36,785 nt of DNA, from contig JAUCBJ010007363.1 of NCBI GenBank assembly GCA_032718475.1, positions 1-36,785 of the forward strand, read 5' to 3'. Source of the DNA: Nemertoderma westbladi. Taxonomy: Eukaryota > Xenacoelomorpha > Nemertodermatida > Nemertodermatidae. The position numbers and the translations under genes were made by a program. The notes under the pieces were generated by a model that worked only from the letters and a program-made list of their open reading frames with translations, made no database searches and was not told the DNA's origin. Shown piece after piece: positions 28,210 to 36,785 of the stretch (within the stretch, counting starts at the first letter, position 1; each line of letters begins with the position of its first letter).

Positions 28210-31200
28210 ATGGATCGGACACTTCTTACCGACGAACAAGTTACGTTAACTACGAGCCCGTCAACTACCGGTACTACCCTCCCTGCTGAGACGATGGACG
28301 CACCGTTAAACAACGAGACGTCGGACCGAAGCCCAACCGATGGGCAAGCCGTCCTGTCGCTGTCAATCGGCAGGAGCTGGGGTGGCTACAAGGCGGCTTT
28401 CACCCGGAGTGAGAATGCGCTAATAGCCGCAATCGCCGATTGTGAAGAATTTACTCAACACGACGCCCAGCAGGTAAGTGCGCTCTGGATGGCCTTAAAC
28501 AATTCATTTTCTAAACTTCTAGAAAAATCCAAGATATGCATTCTAACATTATCCAAAGGACACAGCAATCCTAGTGAAATACCTTTGGTTGACCAAATTT
28601 GGTCTGTCTCTGCGGATGTAAAATTCCGTTTTGAAACGTTAAAACGCGAATACGAACTATTTATAATTAAATGTACCGGTACAACGGACCCTCATCCTAA
28701 TGCTGTAACGGTAGGCCTACAAGCTACCGGTAATAATCCTGCTAATTTAGTTGCAGATCCAACAATTATTCCTGAGTCCACTATCGGTAATACTGGCGAG
28801 ATTTCTGCTCGCCAACCATCCCAGTTAGGAGACAACTTTCAATCTCTAACGGACGCAACTAGAGATGGTTTGTATAGTCCTTTGACGAATTTTGATAATT
28901 CTTTAGTTACATGCGTTGATAGACCTACACATTCAACAACATCAATCTCACCACAGGAAAGTCAGTCAATTTCGCAAGACATAAACCAGCCTTTTCACCG
29001 TAACACCGCAGGTGCAGTAGGCAGCGTTTTGTCGAGTAGCCGAGATACTGCTGTGCCATCTATTTTACAGGTATCAGAACAGGAATATAACACAGCCCAG
29101 TTTATTATCCCGCCAGCGAGTACCGGTAGCGACCGTCAGCAAGGTGCAGCTCTGCACCGAAGAGATTGGCCTCGTTCAGAAACGAATACCCACCCGACTG
29201 AGGGCCGACAGGGCACCTATAATCGTCTCAGAGCGACCCAGGAGCGTCACCCCACGGCGAGTCAAACACGGAGATCCCGGAACGATCCCCACGGCGACGA
29301 TGTCCACCCCGACGATTCTGTAAGTAATATAGCATCTAATACTAGCAACAAAACCAAGGACAGTCGAATTTCTTCAGTTTCGAGTTCCAAACTCAGCGGA
29401 ATCGCTCGTGCGGCACGTTTAAAATTACAAAAATCTAAACTGCATTTACAACGCGACGCAGAACTAGACCAAATTCAGACCGAACTACGACAAAGACAAC
29501 TTCGACAGAGGCAACTACGTCGAGAAATCGAACACGACGAGGCAGAGCTTGAGTCTCAATTTTACGAAAATGAACTTACTGGTAATACTACTGCAACTCC
29601 TATTAGCAGCGCAAATTTACTTGTACCTCCTGATAGTACCTGTCCAAATAATACCAGTATAACCCCTTCAGTCACTAGCTCAATTAATATAGCGGGTACT
29701 CATACAGTAAGTGCGAGTAATACTGTAGGTATAAGTAGTACAATTGCTGTAGACCAGGCTTGTCCAGCAAATGTCCCAGAAAATGTCCAGCAGTCTGTAC
29801 CAGTAGTTAATACTACGCAGTATCGTACTGTACCGATATATACTGACACAGTTAACGACTGTGTCCCATCCGTATTAAATCCATATGTACCAGAATATAA
29901 CCCTAGAACCATCCACTCTACTGTAGTAGACAAGGCTTCTGGTAATAGCATAAATATATGTTCTTCAGTCCAGCAGTCAATACCAGTTGTAGTTAATACT
30001 ACGCAGTATCAGACAGTTCCAATATATGCCGACACAGTTAACAGTCGTGCCCAATCTGAATTAAATCCACATGTACCAGAGTATAACCCTCGAACCATTT
30101 ATTCTACAGTAGCAGACCTATCCCATCCTGCCGTAGATCCCACTTTTAACCATCCCTCACTAGATAGCATGGTGGAGTTTCACCATGGACGTACGAGCAG
30201 GGTTCCAGCTGTCACTCAATATTATAGACCACCCAGTGTACAGTTTCAGCCTAGAAACACAACACCACGTCCCTTTTATAGACCACACTATCATTCTCAG
30301 ACTCGCCAGGCCTTTGTCCCAGAGCGGTACCCCCAAAATTTGAATCCAACTCAAACTCAATCTCTGCCGACGGTGGGTCATTTCGAGACACCTGCGACTG
30401 ACAGTACAGGACATTTGCGAGCGACGCCAGACTTAGGATCCGACAGATCAGTCCCCAGTAGCTTAGACCAATCCATACTATTACGACTGTCTCTTCCATC
30501 TCCTGACCCCACCAAATTCGACGGCAAGCCTACTGAATTTTTGCGATTCAAAGAGACCTTTCAAAGTCTTATTGGGTGTAAGCCAATAACGGACTGCGAA
30601 AAGTTAATGTACCTTGTACAGTATACAATAGGTGAACCACGTAAACTTGTAGACAACCTCCAAGGAGTAGCCAATGGTTATTCATTAGCGTGGACCCGCC
30701 TCAACGAGAGATTTGGCCACCCATCAAAGGTAGTCAAGTCTGTGCTATCGACCATTATACGCGGCCCGAATTATAGCAACACACCCGCGGACCTACTGAA
30801 GTTTGCCGACGAATTGTTACTTGGTTACACCACACTTGAAAGCATCGGCTTAACTGCAGAAATAAATACGGGTGAGAACCTGAACCTTATCGCGGGAAGG
30901 ATGCCTAATGAACAGTTTAACCGTTTTCAACGACATGCAAGTCGTTATTACGACAGATATAAATCTAACCCAGGCATTACCGATCTAATCTCGTTTGTAC
31001 AAGAGGAAGCTCGGGTGCTTAACCACCCGATATTTACAAGGGTCAAGCAACGACCAAGCTCCACACCTCCAAGCCAACCCCCTGCGCAAAGACAGGTTAA
31101 AAGTACAGACATTAACAGCTCTTCAAACTCTCGTAACACACCAAATAACAACCTAGACACGACTTCAGTAAATACAGTACAGCCCACTCGACATGATAAA

Positions 31201-34200
31201 GACAAGGGCTCTGATTTTTGTATTTGCTGTAAGGGCGATCATGATAGGCTATATAGATGTGACAAATTTATTACAAATTCTGTAACAGAACGCCGTAAGT
31301 TTGTATCCGAGTACTCTAAGCCTATTTGTTATAACTGCCTCGCAATAGGGCACATTGCGCCTAACTGTCTTTCGAAATTTCGTTGTAGAGTTTGTAGCAT
31401 GAGACACCACACTCTACTACATCCTACTGAACAAACTAAGGAAAGTGTAAAGCCGAGTAGGCTTAATGTTGGTACCAGTAAGTCAGATGCAACCGCCACA
31501 GCCCAATCCAAACCAACTGTGACAGACTCACAGACTGTACATGTACAAAGTATTTCAGCCAATGTCTGTTTAGATAAACGGCCGAGAAATACCGCGTTGC
31601 AGACAATTCCTATACGTTTGCATACTGACACAGGACGTACAATAACAACCTATGGTATGCTCGACACGGGTTCTAGTGCGTCTTTTATAGACGCCGATGT
31701 GATTGCAGAGCTCGGCTTAAAAGCGACAGACCATAGAACAGTCTCTTTTATGACCTGTGTAGATAATGACAGATCCTTAGATGTAGGAAAGGTTCTTTGT
31801 TCAGTTTCACCTGTTGACGATCCATCGCAGGATTCAAAAGGTGAATTTTTTAGAGACGTACATTTTGATGTAATTTCCAAATTTAAACAAAACTTTAACC
31901 CTTATACACAGTGGGATGTAGAAGAGTGGCCACACTTGTCCGACATAGACCTGAGCCACCCTCACTTAGACATTCCACAAGTAACCGTACTGCTTGGGCA
32001 GAATGTTCCCCTTGCTTTGCAGCAATACGACAGTCGCTGGGGCTCAGATCCCAATAATGAGCCTTATGCTGTCAAAACTCCATTTGGTTGGGTAGTTTGT
32101 GGACCGAATCTTGCGCCAATGGACTCATCTGTTGCATCTAGACTTCTGGAGGCGCATATGACGCTAACAAACGAGTGGTACTCAGCTCAGACTACAGACC
32201 TCCCAGACAAAGACCTGGACCCGACTGTACATGAACTAGAGACGAACTTGCGCCGACTCTTGGAACATGACGCTTTAACATCTTCTTTAGGCAATGACTA
32301 TTCCCTTGAAGACCACAGAGCACAAAAACTGTTAAACCAAGCCCAACTGACCGCAGACGGACATTACAGCTCCGGGCTATTATGGAAACGAGATAACATC
32401 TCGTTACCTTGTAATAAGCAGCAAGCTCAGAAAAGGCTAGCTTGGCTCAAAAAACGCCTTGCTGTTAATTCTGAACTCCATGCTATGTACACCGAACAAG
32501 TGGAGGATTATATTTCTCAAGGTTACGCTAGAAAACTAGCCCATGAGGAGGCCGAAAATCACGGCCCTCGCTCTTGGTATTTATCACATCACCCAGTTTT
32601 TCATCCCAAAAAACCAAACCGTGTTAGAGTTGTTTTTGATGCTTCCGCAATGTTTAAAGGAACATCACTCAATGATAACCTTCTGAACGGCCCAGATCAA
32701 GCTAATTTATTAGTCGGAGTTTTAAGTAGGTTTAGGCAACACCTAATTGGATTCTCAGCAGATATTCGAGCCATGTTCCATCAGGTTCGCGTTAATCCCC
32801 AGGACCGAGATTCATTGAGATTTCTCTGGTGGGAAGGAGGCGATTTAACGAAGGAGCCAACTGAGTACTGGATGGAGGTTAGGATATTTGGAGCCGGAGA
32901 TTCCCCAACCGTAGCACTCGACGCGCTCAGGAAAACTGGAAGCGGCAATGCTCACTTATACGACCCCCGCGTCAATGAGGCGATCCAACGAGATTTCTAC
33001 TACGATGACAGTTGTTCAGGTGCACCAACCGTGGGGGAATCAGTCAGTCTAGCGAACTCACTAGTAGATTGTCTTTCGAGGGGTGGATTTCAACTGGTTA
33101 AATTCATCTCCAACAGCCTAGAATTCCTTGATAAACTAGATCCGTCTCTGCTAGCGACACCCAAACCAAACCTTCCATACGTGTCTACAGTCTTGGGTCT
33201 CATCTGGAACACCGAAACGGACACCCTTTCTGTAGACACGAGAATTAAAGAGACGCGCTCAACTAAACGAGGAGTTATCTCTCTTGTCGGGTCGCTGTTC
33301 GACCCCCTTGGCTTCATCGCACCAGTTGCGCTTGTCATTCGAACCATACTTCAGGAGCTTTGGCGATTGAAACTATCATGGGATGCTCCCGTTCCTGTTG
33401 CTTTAGAGCAGCAGCTGACCGACTGGAGGCTTCAACTTTCTGCTTTATCCCAGCTAAGTATACCGAGAGTTTACTTTTCAAATTATTTTATAGAAAATGT
33501 TTATGAATTGCATTCTTTTTCAGACGCTAGTGAGAAAGGTTACGGTTTTGTTACCTATATCAGAACGACTACTCCAGATGGGGACTTAACCGTGGGATTT
33601 CTTATAGCAAAATCCCGTGCAGCCCCTCTGCGCTATGTCTCAACACCCCGTCTAGAACTCCAGGCCGCGCGTCTTTCAGTAGAAATCGCGGTCAAAATGC
33701 GTAGTGAGATTGACCTGCCCATTAGGTCAATGAACTTTTGGACAGATTCAACCGTAACACTGGCTTACTTAGCTAATGAATCTCGTAGATTCAAACCCTA
33801 TGTGGCCAACAGGGTCAGCATTATCCATGAGCATACCACCATAGACCAGTGGCGTCATTGCCCTGGAGCACTGAATCCTGCAGACCACGCGAGTAGGGGT
33901 TTATTACCACATAAATTTATGAAAACCACTGATTGGCTTAATGGCCCGGATTTTCTTCGTTTGGCTGAACCAGACTGGCCCATCCTTAATTCCAGTGAGT
34001 CCTATTATTTACTGGACAATGACCCCGAACTTAAGGCTTATACAGCGGTCTACGCCGCTGTTATAGAAGAAACCGCTACTACCAAATATATTGGGTATTT
34101 TTCAGAGCTATACAAACTCCTGCGCAGTGTAGTTTATCTAATAAGAATTTCCCAACTCTATTCACAGGTTCAACCAGCTATCAAACTAACCAGCAGGATA

Positions 34201-35652
34201 ACCAACCAGGAACTAGACGTTGCTAGGCAACGGCTGATACTATATGAACAGCGTACAGGTTTCCCTATTGAGTACAAGGCTTTGGAGTCAGGTAAAACTG
34301 TATCAAAACAAAGTAATATTCGTAAACTATCACCTTTCATAAGCGAGGATGGATATATGAGACTCGGCAGCCGCATTGCTCATGCTCCGACCTCGTATGA
34401 CGCACGATTCCCTATTTTGATAACGAAGGGTAGCCACCTTGCCCGTTTAATCATACATGATACACATACACGGCTACTACACGCAGGCACAGACCACACT
34501 CTGGCGACAATCCGAGAGAAATTTTGGATAATTAACGGTAGGCCCTTAATACGTAGTATGATAAATTCTTGTTTCAAATGCCGTGAACTTCACTCACCGA
34601 AGCTTACACAGGTGATGTCTGAGTTACCTGCAACTCGCTTAACGCCTTACGAACCTGCGTTTACTTTTGCAGGTACAGATGTCTTTGGGCCGTTTTTATT
34701 TAAACGCGCTCGGTCATTAGTAAAGAGATACGGTATAATATTTGTTTGTTTTAATTCTAGTGCCATTGTACTGGATGTTTTGGAGGACCTTTCCACGAGC
34801 TGTTTCATCAACGCCTTCCGACGGTTCATCTCTACTCGCGCATATCCCCGACACTTGCACTGCGACAACGGAACGAACTTTGTTGGTGCGGAGACAGAGC
34901 TTAAACGATCCTGGGCTGATGTAGATCACGACAAGGTTTCAACGTTCCTCCAAATTTCCGCCGAATGCGAGTGGCACTTCCAGACCCCCCTGGCGCCACA
35001 CAGCTCCGGAGTCTGGGAACGGTTGATACGCAGCGTTAAAACCGCGCTCTACTCGACTCTCAAAGACTCAACTCGAGTCAACGAGGATACCTTCCGCACT
35101 ATCCTGGCCGAAGTGGAAGGAATACTAAACTCACGACCATTAACTCCTGTTACCGACGACCACACTGGCGATCAACCTCTCACGCCGAGACATTTCCTCT
35201 TAAGGAATCCCGTCCACCTCAATTCCCCAGGGGTGTTTGTTCGCAAGGACGAGTTATCCAGGAAGTCATGGAGACGAGCCCAGAGCCTAGTTGATACTTT
35301 CTGGGATATCTGGATCTCCGACTACTTGCCCATCCTCCATCAACGCCAGAAGTGGTTGGACCCCAAGCGGAACCTCCGTGTCGGTGATCTCGTACTTATC
35401 GCCGAAGATAAACGTCCGAGAAACTCGTGGAACTTAGGCCGAGTAGCTCAAGTTCGACCCGGCAAAGATGGCAGAGTCAGGTCTGTCCTAGTGGCGACCT
35501 CCGGCGACTCGATCCTGACGCGTCCAGTTACCAAACTCTGCCTTCTGGAGGAAGTCGATTCCGCGGGACCGAAATCCTACTGGGGTTTCCGTCCGACTCC
35601 CTCGTCCAAAACAGCGGCTACCGACCTCAATACGAACCCGACCCCTCCATAA
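28210..35652 (+). CDS. BEL/Pao Gag-Pol polyprotein
   Basis: A 2480-aa frame without stops. The Gag part has a coiled-coil, Gln/Arg-rich helix (about 398-455), a 61-aa internal duplication (about 526-636) and a DUF1759-type capsid region (about 760-940). A CCHC knuckle, CYNCLAIGHIAPNC, follows at 1040-1053. Pol has an aspartic protease (LDTGSS, D1152) and a reverse transcriptase (SADIRAMFHQV, D1518; YYDD 1597-1600). Next come RNase H (SDAS, D1772; WTDST, D1846) and an integrase. The integrase has an H2C2 finger (H2086 to CFKC about 2121) and the catalytic residues D2157, D2219 and E2270. It ends with a DUF5641-type tail. Protease and RT-RNase H fit the Peptidase A17/Pao arrangement. I start at ATG 28210, which has G at -3 and +4; the longer frame from 28090 would need GTG. 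All catalytic residues look intact. Confidence 0.95.
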   Translation: MDRTLLTDEQVTLTTSPSTTGTTLPAETMDAPLNNETSDRSPTDGQAVLSLSIGRSWGGYKAAFTRSENALIAAIADCEEFTQHDAQQVSALWMALNNSFSKLLEKSKICILTLSKGHSNPSEIPLVDQIWSVSADVKFRFETLKREYELFIIKCTGTTDPHPNAVTVGLQATGNNPANLVADPTIIPESTIGNTGEISARQPSQLGDNFQSLTDATRDGLYSPLTNFDNSLVTCVDRPTHSTTSISPQESQSISQDINQPFHRNTAGAVGSVLSSSRDTAVPSILQVSEQEYNTAQFIIPPASTGSDRQQGAALHRRDWPRSETNTHPTEGRQGTYNRLRATQERHPTASQTRRSRNDPHGDDVHPDDSVSNIASNTSNKTKDSRISSVSSSKLSGIARAARLKLQKSKLHLQRDAELDQIQTELRQRQLRQRQLRREIEHDEAELESQFYENELTGNTTATPISSANLLVPPDSTCPNNTSITPSVTSSINIAGTHTVSASNTVGISSTIAVDQACPANVPENVQQSVPVVNTTQYRTVPIYTDTVNDCVPSVLNPYVPEYNPRTIHSTVVDKASGNSINICSSVQQSIPVVVNTTQYQTVPIYADTVNSRAQSELNPHVPEYNPRTIYSTVADLSHPAVDPTFNHPSLDSMVEFHHGRTSRVPAVTQYYRPPSVQFQPRNTTPRPFYRPHYHSQTRQAFVPERYPQNLNPTQTQSLPTVGHFETPATDSTGHLRATPDLGSDRSVPSSLDQSILLRLSLPSPDPTKFDGKPTEFLRFKETFQSLIGCKPITDCEKLMYLVQYTIGEPRKLVDNLQGVANGYSLAWTRLNERFGHPSKVVKSVLSTIIRGPNYSNTPADLLKFADELLLGYTTLESIGLTAEINTGENLNLIAGRMPNEQFNRFQRHASRYYDRYKSNPGITDLISFVQEEARVLNHPIFTRVKQRPSSTPPSQPPAQRQVKSTDINSSSNSRNTPNNNLDTTSVNTVQPTRHDKDKGSDFCICCKGDHDRLYRCDKFITNSVTERRKFVSEYSKPICYNCLAIGHIAPNCLSKFRCRVCSMRHHTLLHPTEQTKESVKPSRLNVGTSKSDATATAQSKPTVTDSQTVHVQSISANVCLDKRPRNTALQTIPIRLHTDTGRTITTYGMLDTGSSASFIDADVIAELGLKATDHRTVSFMTCVDNDRSLDVGKVLCSVSPVDDPSQDSKGEFFRDVHFDVISKFKQNFNPYTQWDVEEWPHLSDIDLSHPHLDIPQVTVLLGQNVPLALQQYDSRWGSDPNNEPYAVKTPFGWVVCGPNLAPMDSSVASRLLEAHMTLTNEWYSAQTTDLPDKDLDPTVHELETNLRRLLEHDALTSSLGNDYSLEDHRAQKLLNQAQLTADGHYSSGLLWKRDNISLPCNKQQAQKRLAWLKKRLAVNSELHAMYTEQVEDYISQGYARKLAHEEAENHGPRSWYLSHHPVFHPKKPNRVRVVFDASAMFKGTSLNDNLLNGPDQANLLVGVLSRFRQHLIGFSADIRAMFHQVRVNPQDRDSLRFLWWEGGDLTKEPTEYWMEVRIFGAGDSPTVALDALRKTGSGNAHLYDPRVNEAIQRDFYYDDSCSGAPTVGESVSLANSLVDCLSRGGFQLVKFISNSLEFLDKLDPSLLATPKPNLPYVSTVLGLIWNTETDTLSVDTRIKETRSTKRGVISLVGSLFDPLGFIAPVALVIRTILQELWRLKLSWDAPVPVALEQQLTDWRLQLSALSQLSIPRVYFSNYFIENVYELHSFSDASEKGYGFVTYIRTTTPDGDLTVGFLIAKSRAAPLRYVSTPRLELQAARLSVEIAVKMRSEIDLPIRSMNFWTDSTVTLAYLANESRRFKPYVANRVSIIHEHTTIDQWRHCPGALNPADHASRGLLPHKFMKTTDWLNGPDFLRLAEPDWPILNSSESYYLLDNDPELKAYTAVYAAVIEETATTKYIGYFSELYKLLRSVVYLIRISQLYSQVQPAIKLTSRITNQELDVARQRLILYEQRTGFPIEYKALESGKTVSKQSNIRKLSPFISEDGYMRLGSRIAHAPTSYDARFPILITKGSHLARLIIHDTHTRLLHAGTDHTLATIREKFWIINGRPLIRSMINSCFKCRELHSPKLTQVMSELPATRLTPYEPAFTFAGTDVFGPFLFKRARSLVKRYGIIFVCFNSSAIVLDVLEDLSTSCFINAFRRFISTRAYPRHLHCDNGTNFVGAETELKRSWADVDHDKVSTFLQISAECEWHFQTPLAPHSSGVWERLIRSVKTALYSTLKDSTRVNEDTFRTILAEVEGILNSRPLTPVTDDHTGDQPLTPRHFLLRNPVHLNSPGVFVRKDELSRKSWRRAQSLVDTFWDIWISDYLPILHQRQKWLDPKRNLRVGDLVLIAEDKRPRNSWNLGRVAQVRPGKDGRVRSVLVATSGDSILTRPVTKLCLLEEVDSAGPKSYWGFRPTPSSKTAATDLNTNPTPP
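29785..30117 (+). repeat. 183-bp in-frame duplication within gag
   Basis: GTCCAGCAGTC starts at 29785 and again at 29968, so the first unit is 61 codons. The second, about 50 codons long, repeats VQQS(V/I)PVV, NTTQY, TVPIY and VPEYNPRTI with about 75-80 percent identity. Both copies are free of stops. It suggests a flexible, length-tolerant linker. Confidence 0.9.
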
Positions 35653-35770
35653 ATTCTGCCTTATGCCTATGAACCCGGTACTGTATTGTAATATTTGGTG
35701 AAGGGATTTATGAATTTATTGGCGTTAGCGCTTTATTTTTCTTTCTTCTGAGATTTATTTCACAAATCTC

Positions 35771-35783
35771 AGGGGGCGGGGTG
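35771..35783 (+). other. Polypurine tract
   Basis: AGGGGGCGGGGTG sits directly before the right LTR start (TGTAGG at 35784). This is the position where plus-strand priming takes place in LTR retrotransposons. Confidence 0.8.
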
Positions 35784-36785
35784 TGTAGGCTAATGCTCAG
35801 CACATCAAAAATTTAGCTGCAATTAAATTCGTCTGTCCCATTTATCCTCTTTATTTATCCACTCTCATCCAATATTTAATCGTATTTCTATTTATTATTT
35901 ATTTAGGCCCCTTATTTATTTACTTTCAGTTTCGTAACCTACCAGTAGTAGTTGTAACCATTGTTGCGGCGGTAGAGCCCATTATCCTTTTGTTGCGGCT
36001 TTGCCCACTATGCGTGTTGCGGCTTTAAGCCCATTTTCCCTATAATGTTGCCACCGAACCCTTTCCCCATGACAGTAATTAACCTTTTTCCAGTACATAT
36101 AATTATTTATTTTATTATTATTATAACGTCATATACTGTATTTTGTTTTAAATTATTCTTATCTTTAAGCATTTAATATCCACGTACATACTGTATTTAA
36201 TAATCCGCTCAGAACCCTCTCAATTAGCGATTCACGTTGCGCCGACGGCCAAACTCAAACTTCTAAAATGCTAGAATGATATTTATTTATAGTTATTTTT
36301 GTGCATTTTGGGCTATTCCGTTACCATTTTTATCACTCACCTTTTCCAGGCATTAGAATGACGACAGACCTGAAATTTTCGGCACCCTCCCGGTGTCTGG
36401 GAAGTTTGTACATGGGCAGTTTCACATAGATAAAATGAATTCAATTGCCAATTATTCTGCCCTTACCACGCATACAACCATTTTATTGTGCAGTTCTTGG
36501 TTTGGTTTTTCATTCAATCCCGCATATCGTTTCATTCCATCAGAAGGGCCACCTTGACGGGATTGGACTACCTTCAATATCATTTATCATTTCATCAGAA
36601 GGGCCGCCTTAATTGGATTGGATTACCTTCAAACAAACTCATGTATTTTTACATTCATTCATTCTTTGCGGGGTTTTTTGAATGACCGATCCAATCACTG
36701 TACTTAGAATGCAACTTAGCGTAGTATGAGCATTCACTATATCCAATATAGATGCATTGCCCTGATTTAGCAGTTGACACAGTGA
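35784..36785 (+). repeat. Right LTR, first 1002 bp (cut by window end)
   Basis: It matches 26442-27443 without gaps and with two substitutions. The sequence runs off the window at GACACAGTGA, so the element end and the target duplication are not visible. Confidence 0.95.

Larger units (their letters stand above)
26442..36785 (+). mobile_element. BEL/Pao LTR retrotransposon, recent, right LTR truncated by window
   Basis: A left LTR, one Gag-Pol frame, a polypurine tract and a right LTR are arranged as in BEL/Pao elements. Comparable LTR sequence (26442-27443 against 35784-36785, constant offset 9342, no gaps) differs at two sites only: 26452 C versus 35794 T, and 26614 G versus 35956 A. No env-like frame is present. 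The flanking duplication cannot be checked because the right end lies outside the window. Confidence 0.95.

Overview
The window is AT-rich animal DNA, most likely from a marine invertebrate. The reasons are low gene density, single-exon genes, abundant MITE and foldback-type repeats, Helitron ends, a P-element-like transposase relic, a LINE and a BEL/Pao LTR retrotransposon. I cannot name the species or the phylum.

Two ordinary cellular genes are supported, both without introns. One is a class I SAM-dependent methyltransferase (11840-12688, minus). The other is a pentameric ligand-gated ion channel subunit of the Cys-loop family (18950-20308, plus). The channel is the most surprising gene here: both cysteines that name the family are replaced, and its whole extracellular domain contains no cysteine.

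The rest is mostly mobile DNA. A broken P-element/THAP9-like transposase lies at about 1740-2973. At 3247-5445 a 2.2-kb inverted-repeat element encloses about 30 copies of a 44-bp minisatellite whose minus strand carries a G-quadruplex motif in most units. A 540-bp MITE with doubled terminal boxes (6105-6644) follows. Next is a nest: an outer element with arms of about 370 bp (6710-7085 and 9341-9699) holds a foldback-like element with an exact 9-bp target duplication (7364-9025), which itself holds a Helitron-like 3' end (8836). Further on are a hAT-like MITE (9904-10282), a 43-bp perfect-stem palindrome inside an exact 8-bp duplication (14441-14483), a 42-bp-arm hairpin (14877-14967) and a second Helitron-like element of exactly 1 kb on the minus strand (17659-18658).

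The right third holds two apparently intact retrotransposons: a LINE with endonuclease and reverse transcriptase (CDS 22375-25599), and a BEL/Pao element (26442 to beyond the window end) with one 2480-aa Gag-Pol frame. Its two LTRs differ at only 2 of 1002 comparable positions, so it inserted recently. The right LTR is cut by the window edge.

Three CDS starts are set by me at ATG codons (12688, 22375, 28210), because the longer open frames would begin at non-ATG codons.
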